A stretch of 56,951 nucleotides of DNA from CAUZFZ01 sp963579025 (GTDB taxonomy: Bacteria; Planctomycetota; Planctomycetia; Planctomycetales; Planctomycetaceae): NCBI GenBank assembly GCA_963579025.1, contig CAUZFZ010000050.1:1-56951 (forward strand), written 5' to 3'. Under the pieces are notes generated by a model. The model did no database searches. It was not told where the DNA came from and worked only from the letters and a program-made list of their open reading frames with translations. The position numbers and the translations under genes were made by a program. Positions 43,829 to 52,342 of the stretch are shown one piece after another. Numbering within the stretch: position 1 is the stretch's first letter; each line of letters starts with the position of its first letter.

Positions 43829-43925
43829 CAAACGAAACAGGAAGCGGTCACGATGCGCGCATAAGCCTGCGACGTGCGCAGCCGACTGTCATCTTCTGCT
43901 GTTTTCGAATCGAGATACCTTCCTT

Positions 43926-45758
43926 ATGGCGACTTCGTTTTACGATTTTGATGTGGCAGTGATCGGTGCCGGACACGCTGGTACCGAAGCAGCACTGGCT
44001 GCGGCTCGGCTCGGTTGCCGCACGGCACTCCTGACAATGAACTGCGATACCGTCGGGCAGATGAGCTGCAATCCGGCGATCGGCGGGGTTGCCAAAGGTC
44101 AGATCGTGCGTGAGATCGACGCGCTCGGTGGCGAAATGGGGCGATGCATCGACGCGACGGGCATTCAGTTTCGCATGCTGAATCTGAGTAAAGGCCCGGC
44201 CATGCACAGTCCGCGGGCTCAGGCGGACAAGAAGGCGTACCAGTTCCGCATGAAGGAAGTCGTCGAGGAACAGGAGAACCTCACGCTGCGACAGGAAACC
44301 GTTGAGGGGCTGATTGTCGAAAATGGTCGGCTGACTGGCATTCGCGTGCGTGGCGACGCCGTGTATCGAGTCCGAGCCGCGATTATTACGACCGGCACGT
44401 TTCTGCAGGCCGTGATGCACACGGGCGAAGCGCAGAGCACGGGCGGCCGGGCCGGCGAGGGCACGACAAAATCGCTATCGCAGAGTTTCGTGGAGCTGGG
44501 TTTCGAACTGGAGCGGTTCAAGACCGGCACACCTGCGCGAATCAACGGTCGGACCATCGATTACTCACGATGCGAAATCCAGCCGGGCGACGAAAAACCG
44601 CAGCCGTTTTCCTTCCTGACCGAGCGAATCACTGCCGAGCAATTGCCCTGCTGGCTGACCGAGACCAACGAATCCGTTCACGATGTGATTCGAGCCAATT
44701 TGTCCCGCGCCCCGATGTACAGCGGCCAGATTAACTCAACGGGGCCGCGCTATTGTCCATCGATCGAAGACAAAGTTGTTCGCTTCGCCGAAAAGACGTC
44801 GCATCACATCTTTCTGGAGCCCGAAGGTCGCAACACGCGTGAGGTTTACTGCAACGGCATCTCAACCAGTCTGCCGCGCGACGTGCAGGACGCGATGATC
44901 CACTCGGTGCGTGGGCTTGAGAAGGCCGAGATCATGCGCTACGGATACGCGGTCGAATACGACTTTGCTCCCCCCACACAATTGCACGCGACGCTGGAGA
45001 CCAAGCGAGTTGCGGGCCTGTACTTTGCCGGACAGATCAACGGGACGACGGGTTATGAGGAAGCGGCCGGGCAGGGTCTGATCGCCGGTCTGAACTCCGC
45101 CTTGAAACTTGCCGAGCGCGAGCCATTCGTGCTGGACCGCAATCAGGCCTATTTAGGCGTGCTTATCGACGACCTGGTAACGCGCGGAGTCGACGAGCCC
45201 TATCGCATGTTTACATCGCGAGCCGAATACCGACTGCTGCTGCGTCAGGACAATGCCGACCGTCGTCTCACATCAGTCGGTCACCAACTGGGCAGTGTCG
45301 GTGACGACCGATGGCAGCAGTTCCAGCAGCACGAGGAAGACATCCGACGCGCGATGCAGGTCATCACAACAGTGCGGCGTGAAGGCAAACGGCTGGAAGA
45401 ACTGCTGCGACGACCTGAGACCACGTGGTCGGTCCTGTGCGAGATGGCACCGGAGCTGGCGGCACTGGAAACTCCCGAGCGAGCTTCACAGCAGGTCGAA
45501 ATTGAAACGAAATATGCCGGGTATATCCGTCGACAGTCAGCCACGATCGAGAAGCAGCAGAATGTCGAATCTGTCCGCATTCCGGATACATTCGACTATC
45601 GATTGATTACCAATCTGCGTGCGGAGGCCAAGGAGAAACTGCATAACGTGCAGCCGCGAAACCTCGGCCAGGCGGGACGAATCAGTGGGATCACACCGGC
45701 AGACATCACGGTGCTGATGTTGTATCTGAAAGAACCGCGACGCATGACTTCCGCGTGA
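43926..45758 (+). CDS. mnmG: tRNA uridine-5-carboxymethylaminomethyl modification enzyme MnmG
   Basis: MnmG (GidA) with MnmE installs the 5-carboxymethylaminomethyl group on wobble uridine of certain tRNAs. The 610-residue FAD protein has VIGAGHAGTEAALAAARLG (FAD loop, residues ~12-30), NPAIGGVAKG, STGGRAGEG, the second signature GQINGTTGYEEAAGQGL and the C-terminal helical MnmE-binding domain. Start MATSFYDFDV matches known family N-termini. MnmE is not in this window. Confidence 0.97.
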   Translation: MATSFYDFDVAVIGAGHAGTEAALAAARLGCRTALLTMNCDTVGQMSCNPAIGGVAKGQIVREIDALGGEMGRCIDATGIQFRMLNLSKGPAMHSPRAQADKKAYQFRMKEVVEEQENLTLRQETVEGLIVENGRLTGIRVRGDAVYRVRAAIITTGTFLQAVMHTGEAQSTGGRAGEGTTKSLSQSFVELGFELERFKTGTPARINGRTIDYSRCEIQPGDEKPQPFSFLTERITAEQLPCWLTETNESVHDVIRANLSRAPMYSGQINSTGPRYCPSIEDKVVRFAEKTSHHIFLEPEGRNTREVYCNGISTSLPRDVQDAMIHSVRGLEKAEIMRYGYAVEYDFAPPTQLHATLETKRVAGLYFAGQINGTTGYEEAAGQGLIAGLNSALKLAEREPFVLDRNQAYLGVLIDDLVTRGVDEPYRMFTSRAEYRLLLRQDNADRRLTSVGHQLGSVGDDRWQQFQQHEEDIRRAMQVITTVRREGKRLEELLRRPETTWSVLCEMAPELAALETPERASQQVEIETKYAGYIRRQSATIEKQQNVESVRIPDTFDYRLITNLRAEAKEKLHNVQPRNLGQAGRISGITPADITVLMLYLKEPRRMTSA

Positions 45759-45763
45759 GACGG

Positions 45764-46777
45764 TCAGACCGGTGTCGGGGCCAGGCGGATGACTTCGCAT
45801 CCGATATCCGTCAATTGCTTTCGCAGTCGGACCAGCGATTCGTCGTCTGGATACGTTCCGATAATCGCTCCGCCTGAACCGGCAAACTTGGCCGAGGCTC
45901 CTGCCGCGCGAGCCCTTTCAATCATCCGCAGATGGAGCGGGGACAAGTCACAGATCGAATTTCGAAGATCGAAGTTCTCATCCATGAGTCTGCTGAAGCG
46001 GGCGTGGTCGCCTTCAAGCAACGCCTGTTTCGATTCGTCAGTGAGTTCAGCGAATCGTGTCATTGCGTTTCGCACCGCAACGTCTCCGGCGTCGTAACGG
46101 GCTCGCAATGGGCCGTGTGTTGCTTCGGTCGGCACTCCGGCCTTGTGGCTGAAGGCGACATAGATCGGCGGCAGCAGTGACGGATCGAGCTGCTCGTACA
46201 GACCATATTCGAGCCCCGACTCTTCCCGGGACTTCTCCGGGGAGAAGTCCATGAAGACCAGCCCTTCATAAATCTGGACGACCCGATCCTGTAACCCCGC
46301 TGCGATACCCAGCTCGCGAGTCTCAACACTCAGCGCGAGCGACGGCTGAAGTTCCTGGGGTATCACCACTCCGTAGAAGTCCATCAGTGCTCGCAGAGTC
46401 CCCACAATGATCGCGCTCGAACCGGCGAGTCCGACGGCGCGCGGGATGTTGCTTTCATAACGGATCGAGAACGTACGGCCATGCAGCTCAATTTCCTGCT
46501 GCTGGCAATACTCGTAAAAGCGGCGGATCGTCGCTTTGACCAGTCGCACACCGCCGTAGTACCCGTGCAACTCGACGTCGCGGCTGAGTTCACTGATCGA
46601 CCCGAAGCGGCTTCGGTCGTCCTGGCTGAGGATGATTTCAAGCGATTCCCACTCATACAGGACGACGTCCGCACAGAAATCGGGAACCGTGACCGACAGC
46701 GTCCGCCCGTGGTATCCGTCGGACGGATTTCCCATCAGTCCGGCACGGGCGAATGCTCGTCGGCGAATTATCTCCAT
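45764..46777 (-). CDS. GHMP-family sugar kinase, glucuronokinase-like
   Basis: A 337-residue GHMP kinase. ATP-binding motif PRAVGLAGSSAI is at 112-123, the substrate motif GLMGNPSDGYHGRTLS near the start resembles plant glucuronokinase, and AKFAGSGGAIIG is motif 3. Glucuronokinase makes glucuronate 1-phosphate for UDP-glucuronate salvage. Mevalonate or other sugar kinases remain possible. It converges with mnmG with five bases between the stops. Confidence 0.82.
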   Translation of the reverse strand: MEIIRRRAFARAGLMGNPSDGYHGRTLSVTVPDFCADVVLYEWESLEIILSQDDRSRFGSISELSRDVELHGYYGGVRLVKATIRRFYEYCQQQEIELHGRTFSIRYESNIPRAVGLAGSSAIIVGTLRALMDFYGVVIPQELQPSLALSVETRELGIAAGLQDRVVQIYEGLVFMDFSPEKSREESGLEYGLYEQLDPSLLPPIYVAFSHKAGVPTEATHGPLRARYDAGDVAVRNAMTRFAELTDESKQALLEGDHARFSRLMDENFDLRNSICDLSPLHLRMIERARAAGASAKFAGSGGAIIGTYPDDESLVRLRKQLTDIGCEVIRLAPTPV

Positions 46778-47117
46778 GATCGGACCTCAGCGCGGTCAAT
46801 CGTCATGAGTCATTCGCCTTCAATCAGCAACAGAGGAGCTGACCAGTTTCAGGGCTGGAACCGACCGAAGCGGTTCGCGGACTTCGGCTTCGGATCCTGA
46901 GTCTAGCAGTGCCTGGAAATGTGTCTCAACACGAGTTTTGCCTTGTAATCGAACAGAATTCGGCAGATTCGGCTTTGTCTGGAATGCAACGGCTTGCTGT
47001 CGGTCAGGCGTTTCCTGTACTTCTATGAATCGTCTATCAATCGCGTTGTCGCGCACCACACAACACTGTGCGCGGTCGTCCGACCAATTGATTCTGGAAT
47101 TGAGTGTCTCGACAAAA
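46778..47117. other. Spacer between divergent genes, no gene seen
   Basis: This 340-base stretch lies between the start of the GHMP kinase (leftward) and the zinc-ribbon protein (rightward). Upstream in-frame extension of the latter exists but lacks a ribosome site and family resemblance. It should contain two divergent promoters. Confidence 0.45.
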
Positions 47118-48344
47118 ATGGCCATTGAATTCAACTGTCCCGAATGTGCAGCCCTGATTCGCGTTCCGGATACGGCATCCGGCAAGAAGGGCACCTGCCC
47201 GAGCTGCTCTGTGAAACTGCGCGTGCCGAAGATCGAACTCCCCGATCCAGCCGCCGCACAGCCCATGTCGGCACCAGCCCCCCCAGTGGAGCCAGTTCCA
47301 CCAGCACCAGCCTTCCCAGCACCGCCGCCTGACCCCACGATTCCGGCACGGCCTGATTTCATGGCTCCGCAGCAGCCCGCCGCGCCGGCGCCCGTGCAGC
47401 CACCGGCGGCACCAGTCCCGCCGCCAGCACCGGCGTTCCCGCAGCCGGTCACGTCGCAACCGCCCGCTCCTTTTCCCGGTCCTCCGGTTGCCAATGCTCC
47501 GGGCCAACCCGGTGAGTTACAATTCCCCGCACCACCGCCCGTCGATGGCATCCCGCCGGTCGCACCCGCTCAGTCCATTGCTCGGCAAGTGCGGCGCCGT
47601 GCGAGAAAGAAAAGCAATCTGTGGTTTCCGCTTCTGTGCGGCCTGGCTCTGGCCGGTGGACTCGGCTGGATGTATCTCAACCTCGGACCGGACATCGACG
47701 GAAAGCGAATCGGCTACAGCCAGACCGGCACAATGATGCAGCCGAAAACCGTGCCTCCTGCCATGATCAATGTCCCGCCCGAGATTCGGTCCGCTGTTCT
47801 GGCCTACTTTGAATCGGACCCGGAAACGATGCGCAGTCAGTTTGTCGAGACTCGGTTCTCGGCAACGCCCGAAGGTCTGCAGATTCAGGTGCTGACCGGC
47901 AGTGATTCTCGCTTCGTCCGTTTCCCGATCGATGCTGATTTGCGAGCCTGGTACAACGACCACTTCGACGAACTGGAACAGGCTCGCGGAAAGGGCCTGA
48001 GTGATTCGCTTAAAGCGTTCTTCACAGACTGGGACGTGGCGATTCGTAACAACTCCGGAGTCGAAGACCCGCTCAAGTACCGGAACAGCGTGGGACTGAC
48101 GTCATGCATTGGCGGACTGGGTTACCACGTCGAAGTTCAGGCGGGGAAATCGCTTTATCCCTGTGTCTATGAGGACGACGGTAATCTGTACTTCCTGCTG
48201 CCCATGAAGCGAGACGATTTCAAGATCATTGGCCGGCGTTTGACTGAGAAGTCGCTCCCCATCTTTCCGGGGGTGTATGACGTCAGCATCCGCCCTGATT
48301 CAAAGACGCCCAGGTCGGTGGTGACGAAGCCCGCCAGCGAGTAG
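47118..48344 (+). CDS. Zinc-ribbon, Pro/Ala-rich membrane protein of unknown function
   Basis: The 408-residue protein starts with a zinc ribbon (FNCPECAALIRVPDT and GTCPSC, residues ~5-40), followed by a ~140-residue Pro/Ala linker, a membrane segment (~176-190, FPLLCGLALAGGLGWMYL), and a ~210-residue C-terminal domain outside. Zinc-ribbon plus proline linker plus membrane anchor is a recurrent planctomycete arrangement; function is unknown. ATG at 47118 is favoured because the ribbon then opens the protein. Confidence 0.82.
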   Translation: MAIEFNCPECAALIRVPDTASGKKGTCPSCSVKLRVPKIELPDPAAAQPMSAPAPPVEPVPPAPAFPAPPPDPTIPARPDFMAPQQPAAPAPVQPPAAPVPPPAPAFPQPVTSQPPAPFPGPPVANAPGQPGELQFPAPPPVDGIPPVAPAQSIARQVRRRARKKSNLWFPLLCGLALAGGLGWMYLNLGPDIDGKRIGYSQTGTMMQPKTVPPAMINVPPEIRSAVLAYFESDPETMRSQFVETRFSATPEGLQIQVLTGSDSRFVRFPIDADLRAWYNDHFDELEQARGKGLSDSLKAFFTDWDVAIRNNSGVEDPLKYRNSVGLTSCIGGLGYHVEVQAGKSLYPCVYEDDGNLYFLLPMKRDDFKIIGRRLTEKSLPIFPGVYDVSIRPDSKTPRSVVTKPASE

Positions 48345-48368
48345 ACCGTCTGCTGGTTCGTTGTTCGT

Positions 48369-48443
48369 CGCTCGTAGTAACCGCACTTGTGCGGTTGCCC
48401 GTCGGCGAGCCGTCGAACCGCACAAGTGCGGTTACTACGAGCG
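48369..48443. repeat. Inverted pair of 28-base hairpin units
   Basis: CGCTCGTAGTAACCGCACTT opens the left unit (48369-48396); the right unit (48416-48443) is its perfect reverse complement, 19 bases apart. Each unit also contains its own AACCGCAC/GTGCGGTT stem, so one large or two small hairpins can form. It lies 27 bases before the CoA-transferase start. Confidence 0.85.
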
Positions 48444-48470
48444 GTGGTTACCACAAGCGGGATTCGCAAC

Positions 48471-49478
48471 ATGAGCACCGAGCACGGCACGGGAACTCTA
48501 TTCAGCGGCATGGATGTCGATGCGCTTCGGGAGCAGTTCCGGAACCGCAACAAGTCACTCACTGACAAACGCATGTCTGTGCGCGAAGCCGTCACTCAGT
48601 TTGTCCACGATGGTGACTATCTTGGGTCCGGCGGGTTCGGCTGCGATCGCATTGCCACGGCACTGCTCCACGAGATCGTGCGTCAGAAAAAGCAGAACCT
48701 CAGCTTTGCCGGGCACACGGCGACCCATGACTGGCAGATCCTGTGCGCTGGAAACCAGACTGGTCGCGGTCAACTTCTTAAGCGAGTCGACATTGCCTAC
48801 ATCGTTGGGCTGGAAGCGCGAGGTCTATCCCCGCACGCTCGCCGTGTCGCCGAATCCGGTGAGGTCGAGTTCTGTGAATGGACCAACTACGCACTCGCCG
48901 TTCGGCTGAAGGCTGCAGCAATGGGAGTTCCATTTCTGCCGGTCCGCAGCATGGCCGGCACTGACACGTTCCGACACAGTGCGGCGAAATCGATTACCTG
49001 CCCGTTCACTGGTCAGCCGCTGGTTGCCGTTCCCGCTCTCTCGCCTGACGTCGCCATCATTCACGTTCACGAAGCGGACTGCTTTGGCAACTGCCGCGTC
49101 CGCGGGACATCAGTCGCCGACTTCGAGCTGGCCCGGGCTGCCCGACGCCTCATCATCAGTTGCGAGCGCATCATCCCGAACGACGAGATTCGAGAAGATC
49201 CCACATCGACGGTCATCCCGTTCTTCTGTGTCGATGCGGTGTGCGAGGTTCCCTGCGGCAGCTATCCCGGCAACATGCCATACGAGTATTTCTCTGACGA
49301 AGCCCACATCCGGGAATGGCTCGAAATGGAACGCGATCCCGAGCAGCATCTCGACTTCGTCACGCGTCTGATCTTCGACACATCCGACTTCGACGAGTAT
49401 CTCGCTGTCTGCGGTGGACGAGAGCGACTCGAATCATTGAGACGGCAGGAACTCGATCCAGCAGGCTCGAATTCGTGA
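48471..49478 (+). CDS. CoA-transferase alpha subunit (glutaconate CoA-transferase type)
   Basis: A 335-residue family I CoA-transferase subunit A: MSVREAVTQFVHDGDYLGSGG near residue 36, then GHTATHDWQILCAGNQTGRG and VDIAYIVGLEARGLSP. Together with the next gene it forms the two-subunit enzyme that moves CoA between carboxylic acids; glutaconate CoA-transferase is the best-known relative. The substrate is unknown. The pair is 22 bases apart. Confidence 0.85.
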   Translation: MSTEHGTGTLFSGMDVDALREQFRNRNKSLTDKRMSVREAVTQFVHDGDYLGSGGFGCDRIATALLHEIVRQKKQNLSFAGHTATHDWQILCAGNQTGRGQLLKRVDIAYIVGLEARGLSPHARRVAESGEVEFCEWTNYALAVRLKAAAMGVPFLPVRSMAGTDTFRHSAAKSITCPFTGQPLVAVPALSPDVAIIHVHEADCFGNCRVRGTSVADFELARAARRLIISCERIIPNDEIREDPTSTVIPFFCVDAVCEVPCGSYPGNMPYEYFSDEAHIREWLEMERDPEQHLDFVTRLIFDTSDFDEYLAVCGGRERLESLRRQELDPAGSNS

Positions 49479-49500
49479 TCTCTGAAAGCTCCGACGAAAA

Positions 49501-50274
49501 ATGACCAACTGCAATCCCATCGAACTGATGATCTGCACGGCCGCCCGGCACCTGGAAGACGGCAAGCTCGTCGTTGTCGGGACCGGTGCCCCCTGTGCCG
49601 CCGCCATGCTCGCCCAGAAGACGACTGCACCGAATATGACTCTGATGTTCGAAGCAGGCGGGATCGCGCCGCAGTTGCCTCGCATGCCGATCAGCGTCGG
49701 TGACTCACGTACTCACTACCGCGGCCTGGTCGCAACCAGCATGGCCGACATCATGGAGACCTGTCAGCGAGGCATGGTCGATTACTCGTTCCTCGGCGGC
49801 GCCCAGATCGACGCCTACGGCAATCTCAACTCGACGATGATTGGCGACGATTACCAGCAGCCGAAAGTGCGTTTGCCCGGCAGTGGAGGAGCAAACGATC
49901 TGGGTTCATTCTGCTGGCGCATTCTGGTGATGACGCCTCACGATCGACGACGCTTCGTCGAGAAACTCGACTTCATGACCACGCCCGGCTACCTGACCGG
50001 CTCCGGAGCCCGCGAAGCCGCCGGCCTGCCCGCCGGGACTGGTCCGTACAAAGTCGTGACCAACCTCGCAGTACTCGGTTATGACGACGAAACGAAGCGC
50101 ATGTGCGTCGAATCCGTGCATCCAGGCACGACGCTCCAGCAGGTCCGCGAAAACACAGGCTTCGACCTGCTGGTCAGCGAGTCCATTGAAGAGACTCCGG
50201 AACCGGACATCGAAGCCCTGAGAATTCTGCGGGAAGAAGTGGACCCCCAGCGTCTGATTCTCGGACGGGCCTGA
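49501..50274 (+). CDS. CoA-transferase beta subunit
   Basis: A 257-residue family I beta subunit. The catalytic Glu lies in LMFEAGGIAPQLPRMPISVGD, matching the active-site Glu of glutaconate CoA-transferase beta. SFLGGAQIDAYGNLNST and GSGGANDLGSF are also characteristic. Acts with the preceding alpha subunit. Confidence 0.87.
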   Translation: MTNCNPIELMICTAARHLEDGKLVVVGTGAPCAAAMLAQKTTAPNMTLMFEAGGIAPQLPRMPISVGDSRTHYRGLVATSMADIMETCQRGMVDYSFLGGAQIDAYGNLNSTMIGDDYQQPKVRLPGSGGANDLGSFCWRILVMTPHDRRRFVEKLDFMTTPGYLTGSGAREAAGLPAGTGPYKVVTNLAVLGYDDETKRMCVESVHPGTTLQQVRENTGFDLLVSESIEETPEPDIEALRILREEVDPQRLILGRA

Positions 50275-50285
50275 CATGGGTTCGT

Positions 50286-50314
50286 CGTTCGTAGTAGCCG
50301 GATTCATCCGGCTG
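50286..50314. repeat. TAGTAGCC-headed hairpin repeat, second copy
   Basis: A 29-base unit identical to that at 38258-38286, with stem CCGGAT-tc-ATCCGG. It lies 12 bases after the CoA-transferase beta gene, in the spacer before the convergent creatininase-type gene. Confidence 0.8.
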
Positions 50315-50407
50315 TACGCGGCTTGCGATCGCTGGCCAGGGTTGAGTCGATCACCAATGGTCGAACCACATAAATGGTCGACGCATTGATGGTGCTCATC
50401 CACGTCA

Positions 50408-51127
50408 TTAATGAAACTCCGGAATCTCAGCGACGTCTTCGGCATCAATCATTTTCTGCAAGTGCACGGCGACTCCGTCGACGATGGCGTCGATCATGAT
50501 CTGGCCGGCTTCGGCGGTGGCCTCCAGCGGTTCTTTGTCTTCCTGGTCCTGCATCGCATCGGCGCGGACATTTTCAGGAAAGGCGGCGAGGGCGAAGGCG
50601 GTTTCGAATTCCTGCGCGTGGCCGGGCCAGCGTTTGGTTTTCAGGTTGGCTTCGGCGACTTCGTCCGTCAGCCATTCCCAGTAACTGTGAAACTGGAGGT
50701 TGATCTCCAGCCGCTGCAGGAACTGACCCCACATGCCCTCACACGGAGCGACATTTCCGCCGTGGCCGTTGAGGACCAGGATGTTCGTGAAACCAGCGTG
50801 ATGCATACTGCGAATCGTGTCGAACAGAACTCCCAGCCAGCTTCCCGGCAGTGCGGTCAGCGTGCCGATGTGTCGCATGTGATGCTCACTGATGCCGATG
50901 TTCATCGACGGTGCCACGATGACCTGCGGGTCCAGCTTCTGAGCGACTTCGACCGCGATGTGATTAACACTCCGCCAGTCGTGCTCCATCGAGAGATGCT
51001 CCAGGTGCTGCTCGGTCGCGGCAACTGGAATGATGCAGGCCTTCAGTTCGCCGGACTGCATGCGTTCCCGGAACTCGCGGCGAGAGTGTTTAGGCAGCAG
51101 AACTCGGTCAGATTCGGTCAATGACAT
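50408..51127 (-). CDS. Creatininase-family amidohydrolase
   Basis: The 239-residue protein has the creatininase-family metal site: Glu and His in AATEQHLEHLSMEHD, and His in LVLNGHGGN with a later Glu. Family members hydrolyse cyclic amides such as creatinine or act in cofactor paths such as mycofactocin; the substrate here is unknown. ATG at 51127 is favoured with GGAG about nine bases upstream; a longer form adds 18 unconserved residues. Divergent from the aldolase gene. Confidence 0.83.
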   Translation of the reverse strand: MSLTESDRVLLPKHSRREFRERMQSGELKACIIPVAATEQHLEHLSMEHDWRSVNHIAVEVAQKLDPQVIVAPSMNIGISEHHMRHIGTLTALPGSWLGVLFDTIRSMHHAGFTNILVLNGHGGNVAPCEGMWGQFLQRLEINLQFHSYWEWLTDEVAEANLKTKRWPGHAQEFETAFALAAFPENVRADAMQDQEDKEPLEATAEAGQIMIDAIVDGVAVHLQKMIDAEDVAEIPEFH

Positions 51128-51315
51128 AGCTGTGGGCTCCAGGTGGGCAGGTCGATCGTGCAACGGGGTGATGATCGACAATGAGCAGGATCAATGTGAC
51201 ACGTAGACGGGCGATATTCGCGGAGACGGCCCTTGAGATTCAAGCCGTTGGGCGATCCAGTAGACTCCCGCTAATTCAGATCGCGTAACGGACAAGTCAG
51301 GTTTCAAAGCGATTT

Positions 51316-51385
51316 AACAGAAGGCCGCAAAGTTCGCGAAGGACCGAGTCGGTCGTTTTCCTTTGCGTCCTTTGCGAACTTCTGT
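51316..51385. repeat. Imperfect hairpin in divergent spacer
   Basis: ACAGAAG-GCCGCAAAGTTCGC is mirrored by GCGAACTTCTGT about 40 bases later, with CTTTGCG units between. The stem is imperfect. Position between two divergent starts suggests a regulatory or repeat element rather than a terminator. Confidence 0.5.
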
Positions 51386-51420
51386 TCGATCTCGCCAAAT
51401 CACCTCTGCCTGGAAACACC

Positions 51421-52191
51421 ATGAGAAAAAGCAGGACGCTGGCCCGCCTCAAAGATGACAAGACCGTTCGTATCTGTGGACTCGGGCACTTCATTCCGTC
51501 GTATATTCGCCATGCGGCTCACTTTGGATTCGATTGTGTGTGGCTCGACGCGGAGCACCGGTGCTTCGACGATCGAGAGCTGCTGGCATTGCTGGCATAT
51601 TTTCATCTGCACGACATCGACTGCATGCTGCGACCGCCGACGCTTGAGAAAACGCGGCTGTATCGGTACCTGGAAGACGGTGCGTCCGGGCTGATGATTC
51701 CTCACGTGTCGACGCCCGAGAAAGCTCAGATGCTCGTCGACTCCGTGAAGTTTCCACCGATCGGAGACAGGGGAATCGATGGAGCGGGACTCGATAGCGA
51801 TTTCTTTCTGGACTACAGCGAAGACTGGACGGACCGGGCCAACGCCGACACGTTCCTCGTTGTGCAGATTGAAACTCCGGAAGCCGTTGCCAACGTCGAT
51901 GCGATTGCTGCCATCAAAGGTGTCGATGGAATCTTCGTCGGACCTGGAGACCTGGGCCTTCGGTTACGGCAACCGAGTGCTTCCATGGACCTGGAGGAAG
52001 CCATCGCCCAGGTGGCGTCTGCCTGTGCAACGCACGGCAAGGCCTGGGGATTGCCTGTCGGGACGGAAGAGGCGATGCAGAAGCGCCACGAACAGGGAGC
52101 CCGCCTGCTGGCACACGGCGGCGAGTTCATGGCGATCATGAAGATGCTCGAGGAATCGGCGGGGATGTTTCACAAGGTTACGGGTTCATAG
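51421..52191 (+). CDS. HpcH/HpaI-family aldolase
   Basis: A 256-residue class II-type aldolase/lyase of the pyruvate aldolase fold. Metal-binding Glu is in VVQIETPEAV and Asp in FVGPGDLGLRL; the catalytic region LDAEHRCFDD is near residue 45. These enzymes cleave 2-keto-3-deoxy or related hydroxy-acids. With the CoA-transferase and creatininase genes it may belong to a catabolic set, though orientation differs and substrates are unknown. Confidence 0.87.
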   Translation: MRKSRTLARLKDDKTVRICGLGHFIPSYIRHAAHFGFDCVWLDAEHRCFDDRELLALLAYFHLHDIDCMLRPPTLEKTRLYRYLEDGASGLMIPHVSTPEKAQMLVDSVKFPPIGDRGIDGAGLDSDFFLDYSEDWTDRANADTFLVVQIETPEAVANVDAIAAIKGVDGIFVGPGDLGLRLRQPSASMDLEEAIAQVASACATHGKAWGLPVGTEEAMQKRHEQGARLLAHGGEFMAIMKMLEESAGMFHKVTGS

Positions 52192-52200
52192 CTCACGACT

Positions 52201-52316
52201 TCTCGTTCCAACGCTCCGCGTTGGAACAGAAGTCGGACGCTCTGCGTCCCCGTTCTCTCGTTCATGGGACGCGGAGCGTCGTGTGACGCGTCCCAACGCG
52301 GAGCGTTGGAACGAGA
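52201..52316. repeat. ~116-base compound palindrome (second copy)
   Basis: Outer arms TCTCGTTCCAACGCTCCGCG (left) and its near-perfect complement ending GGAACGAGA (right) enclose GGACGC-tct-GCGTCC and GGGACGC-gga-GCGTC hairpins. Closely related to the element at 40307-40423. It ends 26 bases before the radical SAM start. Confidence 0.88.
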
Positions 52317-52342
52317 TGCACAGGGAACGAAGCAGTGATTGC

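Noticed and set aside
43383..43925. Long upstream extension of mnmG
   Set aside because: The frame runs through the glycosyltransferase gene and the 28-bp inverted repeat; MnmG homology begins at the 43926 ATG.
46820..47551. Leftward 243-residue Gly/Ala-rich open frame
   Set aside because: It is the antisense of the Pro/Ala linker of the zinc-ribbon protein and has no family features or ribosome site.
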